A stretch of DNA of 64,000 nt from the NCBI GenBank assembly GCA_944392295.1, contig CALXWE010000002.1, positions 1-64,000 on the forward strand. Reading direction: 5' to 3'. Below, piece by piece: positions 9,299 to 17,898 of this stretch. Numbering within the stretch: the stretch's first letter is position 1; every line of letters starts with the position of its first letter. Both the position numbers and the translations under genes were made by a program. The notes beneath the pieces are model-generated. The model worked only from the letters and a program-made list of their open reading frames with translations. It did not search any database and was not told the origin of the DNA. Origin of the DNA: an uncultured Alphaproteobacteria bacterium (GTDB taxonomy: Bacteria > Pseudomonadota > Alphaproteobacteria > RF32 > CAG-239).

Positions 9299-11239
9299 GT
9301 GGCTGATCAACTTGTAGAAAATGCTGAATTTGGTAAAAAACGTAAGGGTGAAGAGGACCCTATTTTGGTTGCTCAACGTTTTTTAAATATCTATCGCCAA
9401 ATACATATCTTCAATAAAGAACGTCAGGATGAGTTTGATGATATGCTGCTTAAAATGCCTGCCGAAATAAGAGTACTGTTAAGCACTCTGCCCGGAGGAT
9501 CTTTGCTGCTTGAACATATTCAAGAATTGGAAGAAAAACGTGGCTTGGTCTCGCCAAACATTAAACCGGATAAAGAAGCTTCAAACGCTGCCGCAGGTCT
9601 GGTAAAGCAACAACCTTCTCAGCCGATACAGAATAAAAACAATCAAAATTCAGCAGGCGGAGGAAATGTGGTTATTGATGCTTCTTTTGCCTCGGAATTA
9701 TCAAACTCCTTATCATTTGCCTTGCAACAATCAGAAAAACGTTATAAGGATGATATTAAAACCTTAACCGAAACCCTTACCCACTCTATTATGGAATCGC
9801 AAACAGCCATTGCTAATATGATGAAGGACATTTTGTTGTCAACCCAACTTAATAACCCTCAGATAATGCAGAAATTTGCTACACAAAATTCTACAACAAC
9901 TGTTCATCCTGCAGTTAATGTCCAACCTGCAACAACTATTCAATCAGCCGCAATCCAGCAACCTGCAAAAAGCGTTATAACGCCTGACGATGAACAGAAT
10001 ACCGCAGATGTAAAACTACAAAGTTCTACTCCTAAAGAGGCAAAAATCTCTATCGACATACCTGCAGATACAACAATAAAAGTACAAAACAAACCTTTGG
10101 ATAAGACTTCCGATGTTGCAAAAGTTGAAGAGAAATCTACAAAAACAGATGAACTTAAAAAAACTGATGTGGACAAGAGTATTACACAAACGACTTTTAA
10201 ACCTGATATAAAAACAGAATCTGCTGAAAAAAATGTTGCAGCTCAAGCTGAAGCAGTATCATTGCCAAAAGAAAACATCAAAAAAGATGTGGCAAAAGAT
10301 AACATATCGGCTTCCAGAGATAATGCCGTTTCACTTGTTCAAAACACATCACCTCAAAAAAATGTTAAAGAAAGCAAACAATCTGATGTCAAAGCTACAA
10401 AGCCTGATAATAAACCAGATAAATCCGAGAATATTACTTCGGCAGCAGATTTGACATTCCCCATAAACAAAGAGCAAATGAGCGCTTTAGATAAGTCATT
10501 TGATTTAAATAAAAACCATAAAGAACGGAAAAAACTTTCCGAAACCGATGAAGTTATGCCTTTCGTTTCTGATGTACCGTTGGGCGCCGATAGAGCTACT
10601 ACAAAACAAGATAGTAAGACCACCGAGAACGATGATGATTTTGACGATTTAATCGGGGATATCGGCGAAGAATCGGATTCAAATCTCGACTCCTTGTTTA
10701 ATGAACTGCAAGGAGATAACTCTCTGGAAAACAAAGAAGAATCTAAGCCCGATATGCAAAATAATTTAGATAAAATAAGACAGGCTCTGCAACCGACAGG
10801 AAAAACGTCTGTGATTGAAAATAAGCAGACGAAAAATCAAGGAAGTAATACCGTTAATAAGGGGGCTAAATCCTTTGATAAGAAAGCTCAAAATAAACAG
10901 GTTGACATAAAAGACATTAACCCAGACGACATTGTTTCTCTTGATGATATACCCGATAACCCGATTTCTCTTGATGATGTTCCGGACACCTCTTTTGATT
11001 TTGGTAACAATGCAACTCTGCAGCCGACTTCTGCACAAACATCACCTCGTAGCGGCAACGATGATGATTGGGAATGGGAATATGTCGACGAAGATGGAAA
11101 CGTTACTGATGCCGGCGATGATGACTGGGAATGGGAGTACGTTGACGAAGACGGAAACGTTACTGACGAAAACAACGATGACTGGGAATGGGAATACGTT
11201 GAAGACAATACAGACACAAGTAATAACGGAAGTAAGTAA
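9299..11239 (+). CDS. Large acidic, Lys/Asp-rich protein with C-terminal DDWEWEYV repeats
   Basis: 646 residues starting at a GTG; no ATG fits better near the start. The first ~95 residues look folded and helical (ILVAQRFLNIYRQIHIFNKE, LLSTLPGGSLLLEHIQELEE). A very long low-complexity linker of Lys, Asp, Thr, Ser and Gln follows to about residue 560, with two SLDD-x-PD repeats. The end carries three copies of a 19-residue acidic aromatic motif. There is no signal peptide or membrane segment, so it is probably cytoplasmic unless exported by the machine it accompanies. The repeated short acidic-aromatic motifs on a flexible linker look like docking sites for a multivalent partner. Family not recognised. 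It heads a four-gene unit with the genes at 11314, 11878 and 13149. Confidence 0.7.
   Translation: MADQLVENAEFGKKRKGEEDPILVAQRFLNIYRQIHIFNKERQDEFDDMLLKMPAEIRVLLSTLPGGSLLLEHIQELEEKRGLVSPNIKPDKEASNAAAGLVKQQPSQPIQNKNNQNSAGGGNVVIDASFASELSNSLSFALQQSEKRYKDDIKTLTETLTHSIMESQTAIANMMKDILLSTQLNNPQIMQKFATQNSTTTVHPAVNVQPATTIQSAAIQQPAKSVITPDDEQNTADVKLQSSTPKEAKISIDIPADTTIKVQNKPLDKTSDVAKVEEKSTKTDELKKTDVDKSITQTTFKPDIKTESAEKNVAAQAEAVSLPKENIKKDVAKDNISASRDNAVSLVQNTSPQKNVKESKQSDVKATKPDNKPDKSENITSAADLTFPINKEQMSALDKSFDLNKNHKERKKLSETDEVMPFVSDVPLGADRATTKQDSKTTENDDDFDDLIGDIGEESDSNLDSLFNELQGDNSLENKEESKPDMQNNLDKIRQALQPTGKTSVIENKQTKNQGSNTVNKGAKSFDKKAQNKQVDIKDINPDDIVSLDDIPDNPISLDDVPDTSFDFGNNATLQPTSAQTSPRSGNDDDWEWEYVDEDGNVTDAGDDDWEWEYVDEDGNVTDENNDDWEWEYVEDNTDTSNNGSK
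11063..11200 (+). repeat. 57-bp tandem repeat encoding DDWEWEYV(DEDGNVTD)
   Basis: Three in-frame units begin at 11063, 11120 and 11177; the third is truncated after DDWEWEYV. The DNA differs at synonymous positions (for example GTCGACGAAGATGGA versus GTTGACGAAGACGGA) while the protein stays constant. That suggests selection for the peptide and not a recent duplication. Confidence 0.95.
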
Positions 11240-11313
11240 AAGCTGGTTACGGTATAAAAAAGTCGTTTACAAAAAAATCTTCATCCGTTATGCTTAAAAC
11301 CGAGGAGTTTGAT

Positions 11314-11862
11314 ATGGAACAAAATGAAATAGAGCAATCGGGAAATGCAAATCAGCAAAATGATGCTAATATTCCCGTAACGAAAGAAGATTTATGGTAT
11401 GTCGATAATTATTTGGTTTTACGCGATTATTACGACAGAACCATATCCAGAATAGCCGCTCGCTGCGTACGTATGGGCAATATTGCTCTGGAAGAATATC
11501 CGTTTTATTCATACATTCTTGATGTCTTGGAAGAAATTTGCGATACCGGAAATTATATTCTTTCTCGTAAACAACTTTATCCTTACGTCGAAAGAAAAAT
11601 TGCCGGAGGTGTGGCGGCTTTACAAAAAAATGTTAATCTATACCAACAAGAATTACAAAATAATTCATCGCCGGAAATGATAAAACAAGACCCTCAGGAA
11701 TTAAATAAAATGAAAGAAGTGTTGGGGCAAATTGATAAATCAGTCGACCCAACGGTCGGTGCCGGAATGAATATGGATGACGTTGTTAACAAACTTTTGG
11801 AAGAAGCTCATCAGAAAGGTGATATTACCGAAGAAGATAATGATGATGCTCAAGACAGATAA
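11314..11862 (+). CDS. Soluble protein of unknown function in the secretin unit
   Basis: About 182 residues starting at MEQNEIEQSG. I choose ATG 11314 over ATG 11290 because GAGGAG at 11302-11307 is a good ribosome-binding site seven bases upstream of it. The protein has a central helical, aromatic-rich core (DLWYVDNYLVLRDYYDRT, LEEYPFYSYILDVLEEIC) and an acidic, Gln/Asn-rich C-terminus. There is no signal peptide or membrane segment. Its place between the acidic repeat protein and the secretin lipoprotein, with a 15-bp gap to the latter, suggests a cytoplasmic part or chaperone of the same apparatus. Family not recognised. Confidence 0.65.
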   Translation: MEQNEIEQSGNANQQNDANIPVTKEDLWYVDNYLVLRDYYDRTISRIAARCVRMGNIALEEYPFYSYILDVLEEICDTGNYILSRKQLYPYVERKIAGGVAALQKNVNLYQQELQNNSSPEMIKQDPQELNKMKEVLGQIDKSVDPTVGAGMNMDDVVNKLLEEAHQKGDITEEDNDDAQDR

Positions 11863-11877
11863 CAAGGATAAATAGGT

Positions 11878-13137
11878 ATGCGTAATAAATTAAGTTTATT
11901 AACCATAATTTTGGCAGCTTTTACTCTTTCTGCTTGTCAATTTTTAAAACCTAAAGACAAGACACCCGAAACTGCCAAAGCTCCGGATATTAATGCTGAA
12001 ATGGTGTATCCTGCTTCATTAAATGCAATTCGCACACCAGACGGAGCTAATGCTCTTGATTTAGAAACCCCTCTGCGGTGTAATGTTAACTGGGAAACTC
12101 AGCAGTTGATTTTAACACTGCCAATTAATAATTCGGCATTTAAATTGGAAAGATTGGGTACCAACGATAAATTACCACGCTTTGAAGTTACCGGCTTTAC
12201 TTTTGCCACCATGCCAGCAGAAAAAGCTTTATATAAGCTCACTAAAGAAGCCGGAATTAAGTTAGTCGCCAAAGATGCTCCTTATGCCAGTTTATCAGGC
12301 GATAACTTAAAGGGTGAATTTACTGATGTAGTAAATATGATTACCGATGCTGCCGAAATTTATTATTCATATGATGCAAAAAACAAAATTATGACTTTGC
12401 AACGCAAAGCCGAGCTTATTTTATATGTTCCGCCGTCTCGTCCCTTGATATTGGCATTTTTAGACGTGTTGCGCGGCTCGGGCATTACCAATATGACCAC
12501 GAACTGGGCTGATTATTCCATAACTTTTGATGCTGATATGGAGCTCAAAAATAAAATAACGACCCTCATTAACTATTTTGAAAGCAACCCTAACCTCGTA
12601 GCTTATGATGTAAGTATTTTTAAGATTTATCCTAAAGACGGCTGCGATGTAGAATGGAAAAACTTGCTTAACGCCTTTCATTTTGGCTCAATTACCACCG
12701 CACAAACCGGCGTTATCGGGCGTATTTTAACCACCACAAATGATATCAGTCTGGAAAGTTTACGCCATTTCTTGGGTAAAAACGCCAATGTGGTTTCCGT
12801 TTCGGAAGGAAAGTTCGTTGTTCCTAATTTATGGTTATCGCGTTTTGATGTCGGTAAATGCGGCAAGATGAAATGCCCGGAATCCGAACTCTCTATTTTA
12901 GCTAAAGCTTCGGTTGAAAAAGATAACTATATCAACACCGATGTAACTTTAGAAAATACCAACGGACAAATAACTAACTTTCAGGTACGCAACAAGCTTG
13001 GTGAAAACTTTATGATTATAGGTTTACCAAATGCTTTGTTCGGAGAAAAAACACCAAAATCAGAAACAGTTATTTTTATGGTACCTCGTTTAATACGTAC
13101 CTTAAAAACAACAGAGACTATTAAAAATAAAATCTAG
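11878..13137 (+). CDS. Secretin-like outer-membrane lipoprotein (PilN/BfpB type)
   Basis: 419 residues with a lipoprotein signal ending LSAC (Cys20). Residues about 100-180 look like an N0/STN domain (FEVTGFTFATMPAEKALYKL, then a stretch ending in EIYYSYDAKNK). The second half resembles a short secretin domain: YDVSIFKIYP corresponds to the start of the conserved region seen in type IVb pilus secretins, and FMVPRLIRT fits the usual late L-x-P-R-I-I motif. Secretins form large outer-membrane rings through which pili or substrates pass; lipidated ones occur in type IVb pili. It is shorter than typical secretins (500-600 residues), so it may form a minimal ring. It sits between two unknown proteins of the same operon, 11 bp from the next gene. 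Confidence 0.65.
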   Translation: MRNKLSLLTIILAAFTLSACQFLKPKDKTPETAKAPDINAEMVYPASLNAIRTPDGANALDLETPLRCNVNWETQQLILTLPINNSAFKLERLGTNDKLPRFEVTGFTFATMPAEKALYKLTKEAGIKLVAKDAPYASLSGDNLKGEFTDVVNMITDAAEIYYSYDAKNKIMTLQRKAELILYVPPSRPLILAFLDVLRGSGITNMTTNWADYSITFDADMELKNKITTLINYFESNPNLVAYDVSIFKIYPKDGCDVEWKNLLNAFHFGSITTAQTGVIGRILTTTNDISLESLRHFLGKNANVVSVSEGKFVVPNLWLSRFDVGKCGKMKCPESELSILAKASVEKDNYINTDVTLENTNGQITNFQVRNKLGENFMIIGLPNALFGEKTPKSETVIFMVPRLIRTLKTTETIKNKI

Positions 13138-13148
13138 GGAAAAAAGTT

Positions 13149-13955
13149 ATGGATGATTTGGATTTAGATGATATTGATTTGGAAAATTTTAATTTTGATG
13201 AAGTTTCCAAAAAGAGCCAACAAAAAAAGCCGCAAGAACAAGTACGGAATGCATCGACCAATCAAAATTCAGATTTAATGAACAATAACAATCGGCCGAA
13301 GCTGCGTAAAATCAAGCGCCCCAAAATGCATACCGGACCGATTAGTTCGGCCGATGCCATTAACAGCGCACCTAAGTCTTTTTCTCCGGCAACTCCGTCT
13401 CATCCCTCGCAAGAAGCTGCCGAAAATGCAACAAATATGCAGGGCGGACTCATCAGAGCCAGCGACAGAAATGCTTTTACACAAGAAGTAAATTCATTTA
13501 ACAACGCCCCGCAAGTACAAACCTCAGTACCTAATTTTAACAACAACTATGTTACCGATGATGATGATTTTGTTTATCAAGGTTCCTCTTTGCCGGAATT
13601 TGATACCAAAAAGGTAATTTGGGTTGCTTTGGCTTGTTTATTTGTCGGCTTGTTTTTAGGAAAGATTTTCTTTTCTTCAGAGCAAGTTGTTCGTAACGGC
13701 TTGCAAGGCGTAGTAGTTAACCCCGAAGTACCGAAGGGTAGAGCTCGTTGCGGCATTGCCGAACGTACGCAGGGTTGCGTTTTGTATATTATGAACCCGC
13801 AGCGACAAGAATTAAACGGTAGGGATTTTTATGACTTGGCTTCGCAGTTAACCGGTAGACAGCGCTTTGTAATCGAAACCGGTAATATGCGTTACGCCAG
13901 TGTTAAAATTAAGCCGGGGAATATTGCTCAGCTTAACATTCCCCCGTTGCAATAA
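13149..13955 (+). CDS. Bitopic inner-membrane protein of the secretin unit, unknown function
   Basis: 268 residues. An acidic Asp/Leu repeat start (DDLDLDDIDLENFNFDE) precedes a long disordered cytoplasmic region with a basic patch (RPKLRKIKRPK). One membrane segment lies at about 156-173 (VIWVALACLFVGLFLGKIFF). A compact periplasmic domain of about 90 residues follows, with two Cys (ARCGIAERTQGC) that could form a disulfide. This topology (cytoplasmic tail, one helix, small periplasmic domain) is that of alignment-complex proteins linking an inner-membrane machine to a secretin. I infer that role from context; no family signature is recognised. It is the last gene before a terminator. Confidence 0.65.
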   Translation: MDDLDLDDIDLENFNFDEVSKKSQQKKPQEQVRNASTNQNSDLMNNNNRPKLRKIKRPKMHTGPISSADAINSAPKSFSPATPSHPSQEAAENATNMQGGLIRASDRNAFTQEVNSFNNAPQVQTSVPNFNNNYVTDDDDFVYQGSSLPEFDTKKVIWVALACLFVGLFLGKIFFSSEQVVRNGLQGVVVNPEVPKGRARCGIAERTQGCVLYIMNPQRQELNGRDFYDLASQLTGRQRFVIETGNMRYASVKIKPGNIAQLNIPPLQ

Positions 13956-13968
13956 AAATTATCAACTT

Positions 13969-14000
13969 AAAAACTCCGCAATGATTGCGGAGTTTTTTTT
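13969..14000 (+). terminator. Bidirectional terminator
   Basis: AACTCCGCA pairs with TGCGGAGTT, with eight T on the right and an A-run on the left. It separates the secretin unit from the convergent minus-strand gene at 14022. Confidence 0.9.
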
Positions 14001-14021
14001 GCTTAGTTTAATAATGAGCTT

Positions 14022-14732
14022 TTACTCAAAAATATAACCGTTGGCTTGTAATTGCGTTACATAAAACTGACGGCATAAGCCGGATACTTTACCACCCAGT
14101 TTAAAATCAGCAATTTCACCGGGGGTTAAGGCGGTTTTATACTCATATTCTTTATATTTGCCCATATCGTGCCAATCTACAAGATAACCCTTAATGAAAA
14201 TAACATCTCCCGGAGATAGGGTATCAAACCCACGGCGAATATTGTTATTTGCCGGTATAATGTGGGAGTTACTTATTTCCGCCATATTAACAACGGGCTT
14301 ATCGGCATAATCGTATTGCCAAATTAAAACACGATATTCATGTGAAACGTTTATTTTTTGCCAATTATCTTCAGCTGCGGTTGAACCGATAAATAAAGAT
14401 AAATCAAGCGGGGCTACCGCATTATACGCTTCATCTAATTTTTGTTGTTCGGTTTTAAGACCAAAATAAAAATCATCATCGTAAGTATCGACATACACAA
14501 CTCGGGCATAAGCCTCGTATGTGGCGCGAAAATTAATCAAAACCTGATACTCGGCAAAGTCGGTTACAGCAGTAAAATTTTGCGGCAGAATTTCTATTTT
14601 TTCAAAAAGAGTATCGGAAATTATGGGTGATGACGGGGTCCCGAAAATTTTCTGCCATAAAAAAGTTCGACCTTGCCAATACCACAAAGCTACTAATAAA
14701 ATCGGCAGCAGCCACAAATATTTTTTTTTCAT
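14022..14732 (-). CDS. Membrane-anchored conserved-looking protein, function unknown
   Basis: 236 residues with an N-terminal membrane anchor (about 4-20, LWLLPILLVALWYW) and the rest presumably periplasmic. Recognisable blocks include SNSHIIPANNNIRRGFDTL followed by PGDVIFIKGYLVDW. This reads like the HLIPA...GD-V...G-LV pattern found in several proteobacterial hypothetical proteins I cannot name. It stands alone, convergent with the secretin unit and divergent from the pilin-like gene. No enzymatic motif is seen. Confidence 0.7.
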   Translation of the reverse strand: MKKKYLWLLPILLVALWYWQGRTFLWQKIFGTPSSPIISDTLFEKIEILPQNFTAVTDFAEYQVLINFRATYEAYARVVYVDTYDDDFYFGLKTEQQKLDEAYNAVAPLDLSLFIGSTAAEDNWQKINVSHEYRVLIWQYDYADKPVVNMAEISNSHIIPANNNIRRGFDTLSPGDVIFIKGYLVDWHDMGKYKEYEYKTALTPGEIADFKLGGKVSGLCRQFYVTQLQANGYIFE

Positions 14733-14810
14733 AAGCCAATCCTTTTTTATTTTAGTATTACCGTAAAAAAACTAAAAAGCCACAAAAATTTACCTCGAGA
14801 CTCTTTTTGA

Positions 14811-14858
14811 TTGCAAAAAAAAAAAACGGTTTATGATTTCGTTTAAATGCCTTTAACA
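14811..14858 (+). promoter_or_regulatory. Shared pilin-gene promoter element, copy 1
   Basis: TTGC, twelve A residues, then CGGTTTATGATTTCGTTTAAA and CCTTTAAC. The same sequence recurs at 62345-62392 upstream of the other pilin-like gene, with only a two-base difference near the end. TTGCAA (14811-14816) and TATGAT (14832-14837), 15 bp apart, fit a sigma-70-type promoter; the A-tract between them should bend the DNA. A GGAGG ribosome site lies at 14869-14874 before ATG 14882. Confidence 0.7.
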
Positions 14859-14881
14859 ACCCAAACTTTGGAGGTTTTTAA

Positions 14882-15508
14882 ATGAAATTTAATCAACTTG
14901 GGCGATCTATGGTTGAGATGCTGGGCGTGCTGGCAATAATCGGCGTGCTGTCTGTAGGCGCCCTCTCCGGCTATTCTACCGCCATGAACAAATATCAACT
15001 AAATAAATATACCCAGCAAACCTCAGAAATCATAGCTACAGTTATTTCAACAATTTCCGATAAATACTATACTATAAGCTCTTCTCAAACTGATGTTGCC
15101 GAGCTTCTGTTTAAGCTAAATGCTTTGCCTGATGGTGCAATCTATAAAGGTAATACTGATATCGCAACTTCTCTTGAAACTACTACCTCATTAGGCATCC
15201 GTCCCTCAGAAGTATTTCTATATATTCTAATAAGTTATAATAAAAATAGCACTTCTGTAGATGCATGTGCCGCAACCTTAAAAATACTGCAAGAATATGC
15301 TCATCACACCAATAATTTAAACGATATTTTCATCCAAAATCCGATGAATTATTACTATCGTTCTGGAAAATGTACATCCACGGTTACCAAATGTTTAACC
15401 ACTATGACGTTTACCGATATGATGAATGCATGTAAAACCCAGTTTGATGCTTATGTAAACGGGTCAGGAGTATTCCATTTATGGGCAACCTTTGATATTA
15501 CCAAATAA
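14882..15508 (+). CDS. Type IV pilin-like protein (prepilin-type N-terminus), copy 1
   Basis: 208 residues. A short leader ends in Gly (NQLG), followed by RSMVEML with Glu at mature position 5 and the hydrophobic helix GVLAIIGVLSVGALSG. This matches the prepilin-peptidase rule (Gly at -1, Glu at +5), although the first mature residue would be Arg and not Phe or Met. The remaining ~165 residues are Thr/Ser/Asn-rich with late Cys pairs (CAATL, CTSTVTKCL, CKTQF) that probably make disulfides. It is likely a pseudopilin or minor pilin exported to the periplasm. The N-terminal 45 residues closely resemble those of the gene at 62414, while the globular parts differ strongly. It is a single gene, not in a pilus assembly cluster. 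Confidence 0.75.
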   Translation: MKFNQLGRSMVEMLGVLAIIGVLSVGALSGYSTAMNKYQLNKYTQQTSEIIATVISTISDKYYTISSSQTDVAELLFKLNALPDGAIYKGNTDIATSLETTTSLGIRPSEVFLYILISYNKNSTSVDACAATLKILQEYAHHTNNLNDIFIQNPMNYYYRSGKCTSTVTKCLTTMTFTDMMNACKTQFDAYVNGSGVFHLWATFDITK

Positions 15509-15562
15509 TTTATCGGCTCAAAATATAACATTATTTAACCTTTAATCCTTATATTTACCTGT

Positions 15563-16507
15563 ATGAAACAGGAAATTAAATATAATGCCGATGCTAAGTT
15601 ACTTGAGGTAATTAAAAACTGGCTTTCGTGGCTTAAAAATGAACGTCGCTACTCTGAGCATACGGTTGATGCTTATGCTCGCGATTTGGCTTGCTTTGTT
15701 AATTTCTTCGGTGAAGATGATACTTATATTGACCTTGATTTTATTAAAAATATGGGAATCCGTGATTTTAGACGTTTTGTGGCTAACCGTTCCGCTCAAT
15801 ATATCGAAAAATCTTCCGTGGCTCGCGAAATTTCTACCCTTAAAAACTTTTTTAAATGGCTTGATAAAGTACATATCTTGAAAAATACCGCCATAAGCCT
15901 TTTATCATCCCCTCGCCTGCCTAAAGTTTTGCCTAAGTCTTTGGATGTTGAAGATGCTCAAGACTTGTTAAAAACAGCTAAAACTTTTGCCAAAGATGAC
16001 TGGCAGGGCTTACGCGACCAAGCCGTACTAATTTTACTCTACGGTTGTGGTTTGCGTATTTCCGAAGCCCTTTCCTTAAATGTGGGCGATATTACCGCCA
16101 AAACCCAATTTTTACGCATTAAAGGTAAAGGCAGCAAAGAACGTATTGTACCCTTGCTGCCCATTGTTCAGGAGGCTGTTAAACGATATCTTTCTGCGGT
16201 GCCTTATGACCTAAAAATAAATGAACCATTATTTGTCGGCGCCAGAGGCGAAAGATTAAGCCCCCGTATTATTCAAAGACAGTTGCAAAAAATAAGAGCT
16301 TATATGGGCCTGCCTGATACTGTGACGCCCCATGCTCTAAGACACTCTTTTGCTACTCATCTGTTAAGTGAGGGGACCGATTTGCGTTCCATTCAGGAAT
16401 TGCTCGGGCATGCGTCCCTTACCACTACCCAACGCTATACGGATGTTCAGATAGATACCTTAAAACGAGAATACGATAAGGCGTATGACCATCAAAATGC
16501 AGAATAA
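15563..16507 (+). CDS. xerC: Tyrosine site-specific recombinase, XerC/XerD type
   Basis: 314 residues, the usual Xer length. An N-terminal SAM-like DNA-binding domain (about 10-100, YSEHTVDAYARDLACFVNFF) precedes the catalytic domain. The catalytic set is complete: Arg in CGLRISEAL, Lys in IKGKGSKER, HALRHSFATHLL, LLGHASLTTT and the nucleophile Tyr in QRYTDVQ. It resolves chromosome dimers at dif with its partner in the cytoplasm. I cannot separate XerC from XerD with certainty by eye; XerC is the better guess. It is followed by a terminator shared with rpmG. Confidence 0.85.
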   Translation: MKQEIKYNADAKLLEVIKNWLSWLKNERRYSEHTVDAYARDLACFVNFFGEDDTYIDLDFIKNMGIRDFRRFVANRSAQYIEKSSVAREISTLKNFFKWLDKVHILKNTAISLLSSPRLPKVLPKSLDVEDAQDLLKTAKTFAKDDWQGLRDQAVLILLYGCGLRISEALSLNVGDITAKTQFLRIKGKGSKERIVPLLPIVQEAVKRYLSAVPYDLKINEPLFVGARGERLSPRIIQRQLQKIRAYMGLPDTVTPHALRHSFATHLLSEGTDLRSIQELLGHASLTTTQRYTDVQIDTLKREYDKAYDHQNAE

Positions 16508-16540
16508 AAAAGAGGTGCAATACCTGCACCCCTTTTTAAT
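16505..16540 (+). terminator. Bidirectional terminator between xerC and rpmG
   Basis: GGTGCA and TGCACC form the stem core around ATACC, flanked by an A-run on the left and TTTTT on the right. It ends the xerC transcript and probably the convergent rpmG transcript. Confidence 0.85.
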
Positions 16541-16559
16541 CTTTTTAGCATGAAAAAAA

Positions 16560-16727
16560 TTACTTCAACTTCTTTTCTACGAACTCTTCGTGCTTTTTGG
16601 ATTTTTTATCATATTTTTTCAAAACCAACTTTTCCGGATGAGTTCTCGGATTTTTTTCAGCAAGATAAAAAGTACCGGTACCGGCACTGCTTTCCAATTT
16701 TACTTTTACTTTTACTGCTTTTGCCAT
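16560..16727 (-). CDS. rpmG: 50S ribosomal protein L33
   Basis: A 55-residue protein read from ATG at 16727 down to a TAA at 16560-16562: it starts MAKAVKVKVKLESSAGTG and continues TFYLAEKNPRTHPEKLVLKK, ending EEFVEKKLK. Length and the LESSAGTGTFY and NPR motifs are typical of Cys-free bacterial L33, a small protein near the E site of the large ribosomal subunit. A longer frame on the opposite strand covers the same bases but encodes nothing sensible. The gene stands alone between xerC and the S41 protease. The lack of the CxxC pairs means it is the zinc-independent form. Confidence 0.92.
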   Translation of the reverse strand: MAKAVKVKVKLESSAGTGTFYLAEKNPRTHPEKLVLKKYDKKSKKHEEFVEKKLK

Positions 16728-16812
16728 TTTTTTACTCTTAAATTAAGGTTATAAATCAAAACATTTAGGCGTAATATACATTTTTTAACGCCTTTGTCAA
16801 CAATAATTTTGT

Positions 16813-17898
16813 TTACAAATCATTTTTTATGTAAGCCGCCGCTATCATCACATCTGTTTCTTCGTTAAAGCGGTCTTCTTTATCGCACTTGCCGTCAATT
16901 AACTTATCTTTCCAGTTCTTTACCATCTTAAGCCCGCCGCTGCAAATTGCCGGATTTAACCCAGCTTTATCTATCTTTTGACCGGAAGGTGTGTAAAAAT
17001 ATGAACTGGTATAACTCATGGCTCTGTCCTCACCCATATTCACTACCTCTTGAATTGTTCCTTTGCCATAAGTTTTGGTACCTACCAAAATGGCTCGATT
17101 TTGCTCACTTAAGGCTGCCGCTAACACCTCAGAGGCTGATGCCGTCGACCCGTCTACCAAAATCACTAAAGGCTTGTTATCCGTATCGTCTCCGGCCGAG
17201 GCTACGTAAAAATTGGGCGCATCTCCGTTATCAGATGATGTGTATGTGATAATGCCTTCATCTAAAAAAATATCCGTAATGCGTAATGCTTCATCTAATA
17301 ATCCGCCGTGATTGCCCCTTAAATCTAAAATAAACCCTTCACAATCACTGCAATTATATATTGCCTCCAGCACCTGCTCGGTTACCCCTTTTTGAAAAGA
17401 TACTACCTTGATAAGCAAAATATCATCGTCGACCAGACGTGTGGCAAAATTGCGCTTTAGAGAATCCGTACTTTCTTTATTGTCAAATCCGCCGAAATAA
17501 TGCGAATACCCGTCTAATGAATTGAAAATTGCTTGGGCAAACTTATCAGGCATTTCATAGTCGTATAACTCAACCTCGGGAGAAATTAAAACCGCTTTAC
17601 CGATAACATCGCGGCTTAAATTGGCCCAACCTGAAACTTTGTTTTTATCAGGTAAATCAAAAATAGCTTTACGTTGGCGATTATAGTACAAATACAGTTT
17701 ATCATCGGTTGCCGAAACTTTGAGGTTTTTATCGGTTTCTTCCAGCGCCTTTAAGCCGGTAAGCGTTACATCCTTAAATGATAAATTATCAATATATCCG
17801 TTTTGCAGGCGGTTATAAACCTCATCAATTACATCGGCTTTAACCGGCGATGACCATAAGCTTATTAATGCCAAACTTAATAACCATATTTTTATCAT
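16813..17898 (-). CDS. S41-family C-terminal processing protease lacking a visible PDZ domain
   Basis: 361 residues with a signal peptide (about 1-20). The S41 core is present: GFILDLRGNHGGL, then the nucleophile motif DGSTASASEVLA (Ser about 254) and GTKTYGKG (Lys about 279). The 25-residue spacing of the Ser-Lys pair matches characterised CtpA enzymes. Oddly, the DGYSHYFGG motif at about 130-138 runs almost directly into the catalytic domain at about 155, leaving no room for the ~80-residue PDZ domain usually found between them. CtpA enzymes trim periplasmic proteins. Without PDZ, substrate recognition must differ. It shares its start base with the end of the xth gene upstream (stop and start overlap by one base), so the two are co-transcribed. 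Confidence 0.85.
   Translation of the reverse strand: MIKIWLLSLALISLWSSPVKADVIDEVYNRLQNGYIDNLSFKDVTLTGLKALEETDKNLKVSATDDKLYLYYNRQRKAIFDLPDKNKVSGWANLSRDVIGKAVLISPEVELYDYEMPDKFAQAIFNSLDGYSHYFGGFDNKESTDSLKRNFATRLVDDDILLIKVVSFQKGVTEQVLEAIYNCSDCEGFILDLRGNHGGLLDEALRITDIFLDEGIITYTSSDNGDAPNFYVASAGDDTDNKPLVILVDGSTASASEVLAAALSEQNRAILVGTKTYGKGTIQEVVNMGEDRAMSYTSSYFYTPSGQKIDKAGLNPAICSGGLKMVKNWKDKLIDGKCDKEDRFNEETDVMIAAAYIKNDL

Noticed and set aside
16550-16741. A 63-codon plus-strand frame
   Set aside because: It lies antisense to rpmG, whose protein sequence is unmistakable.
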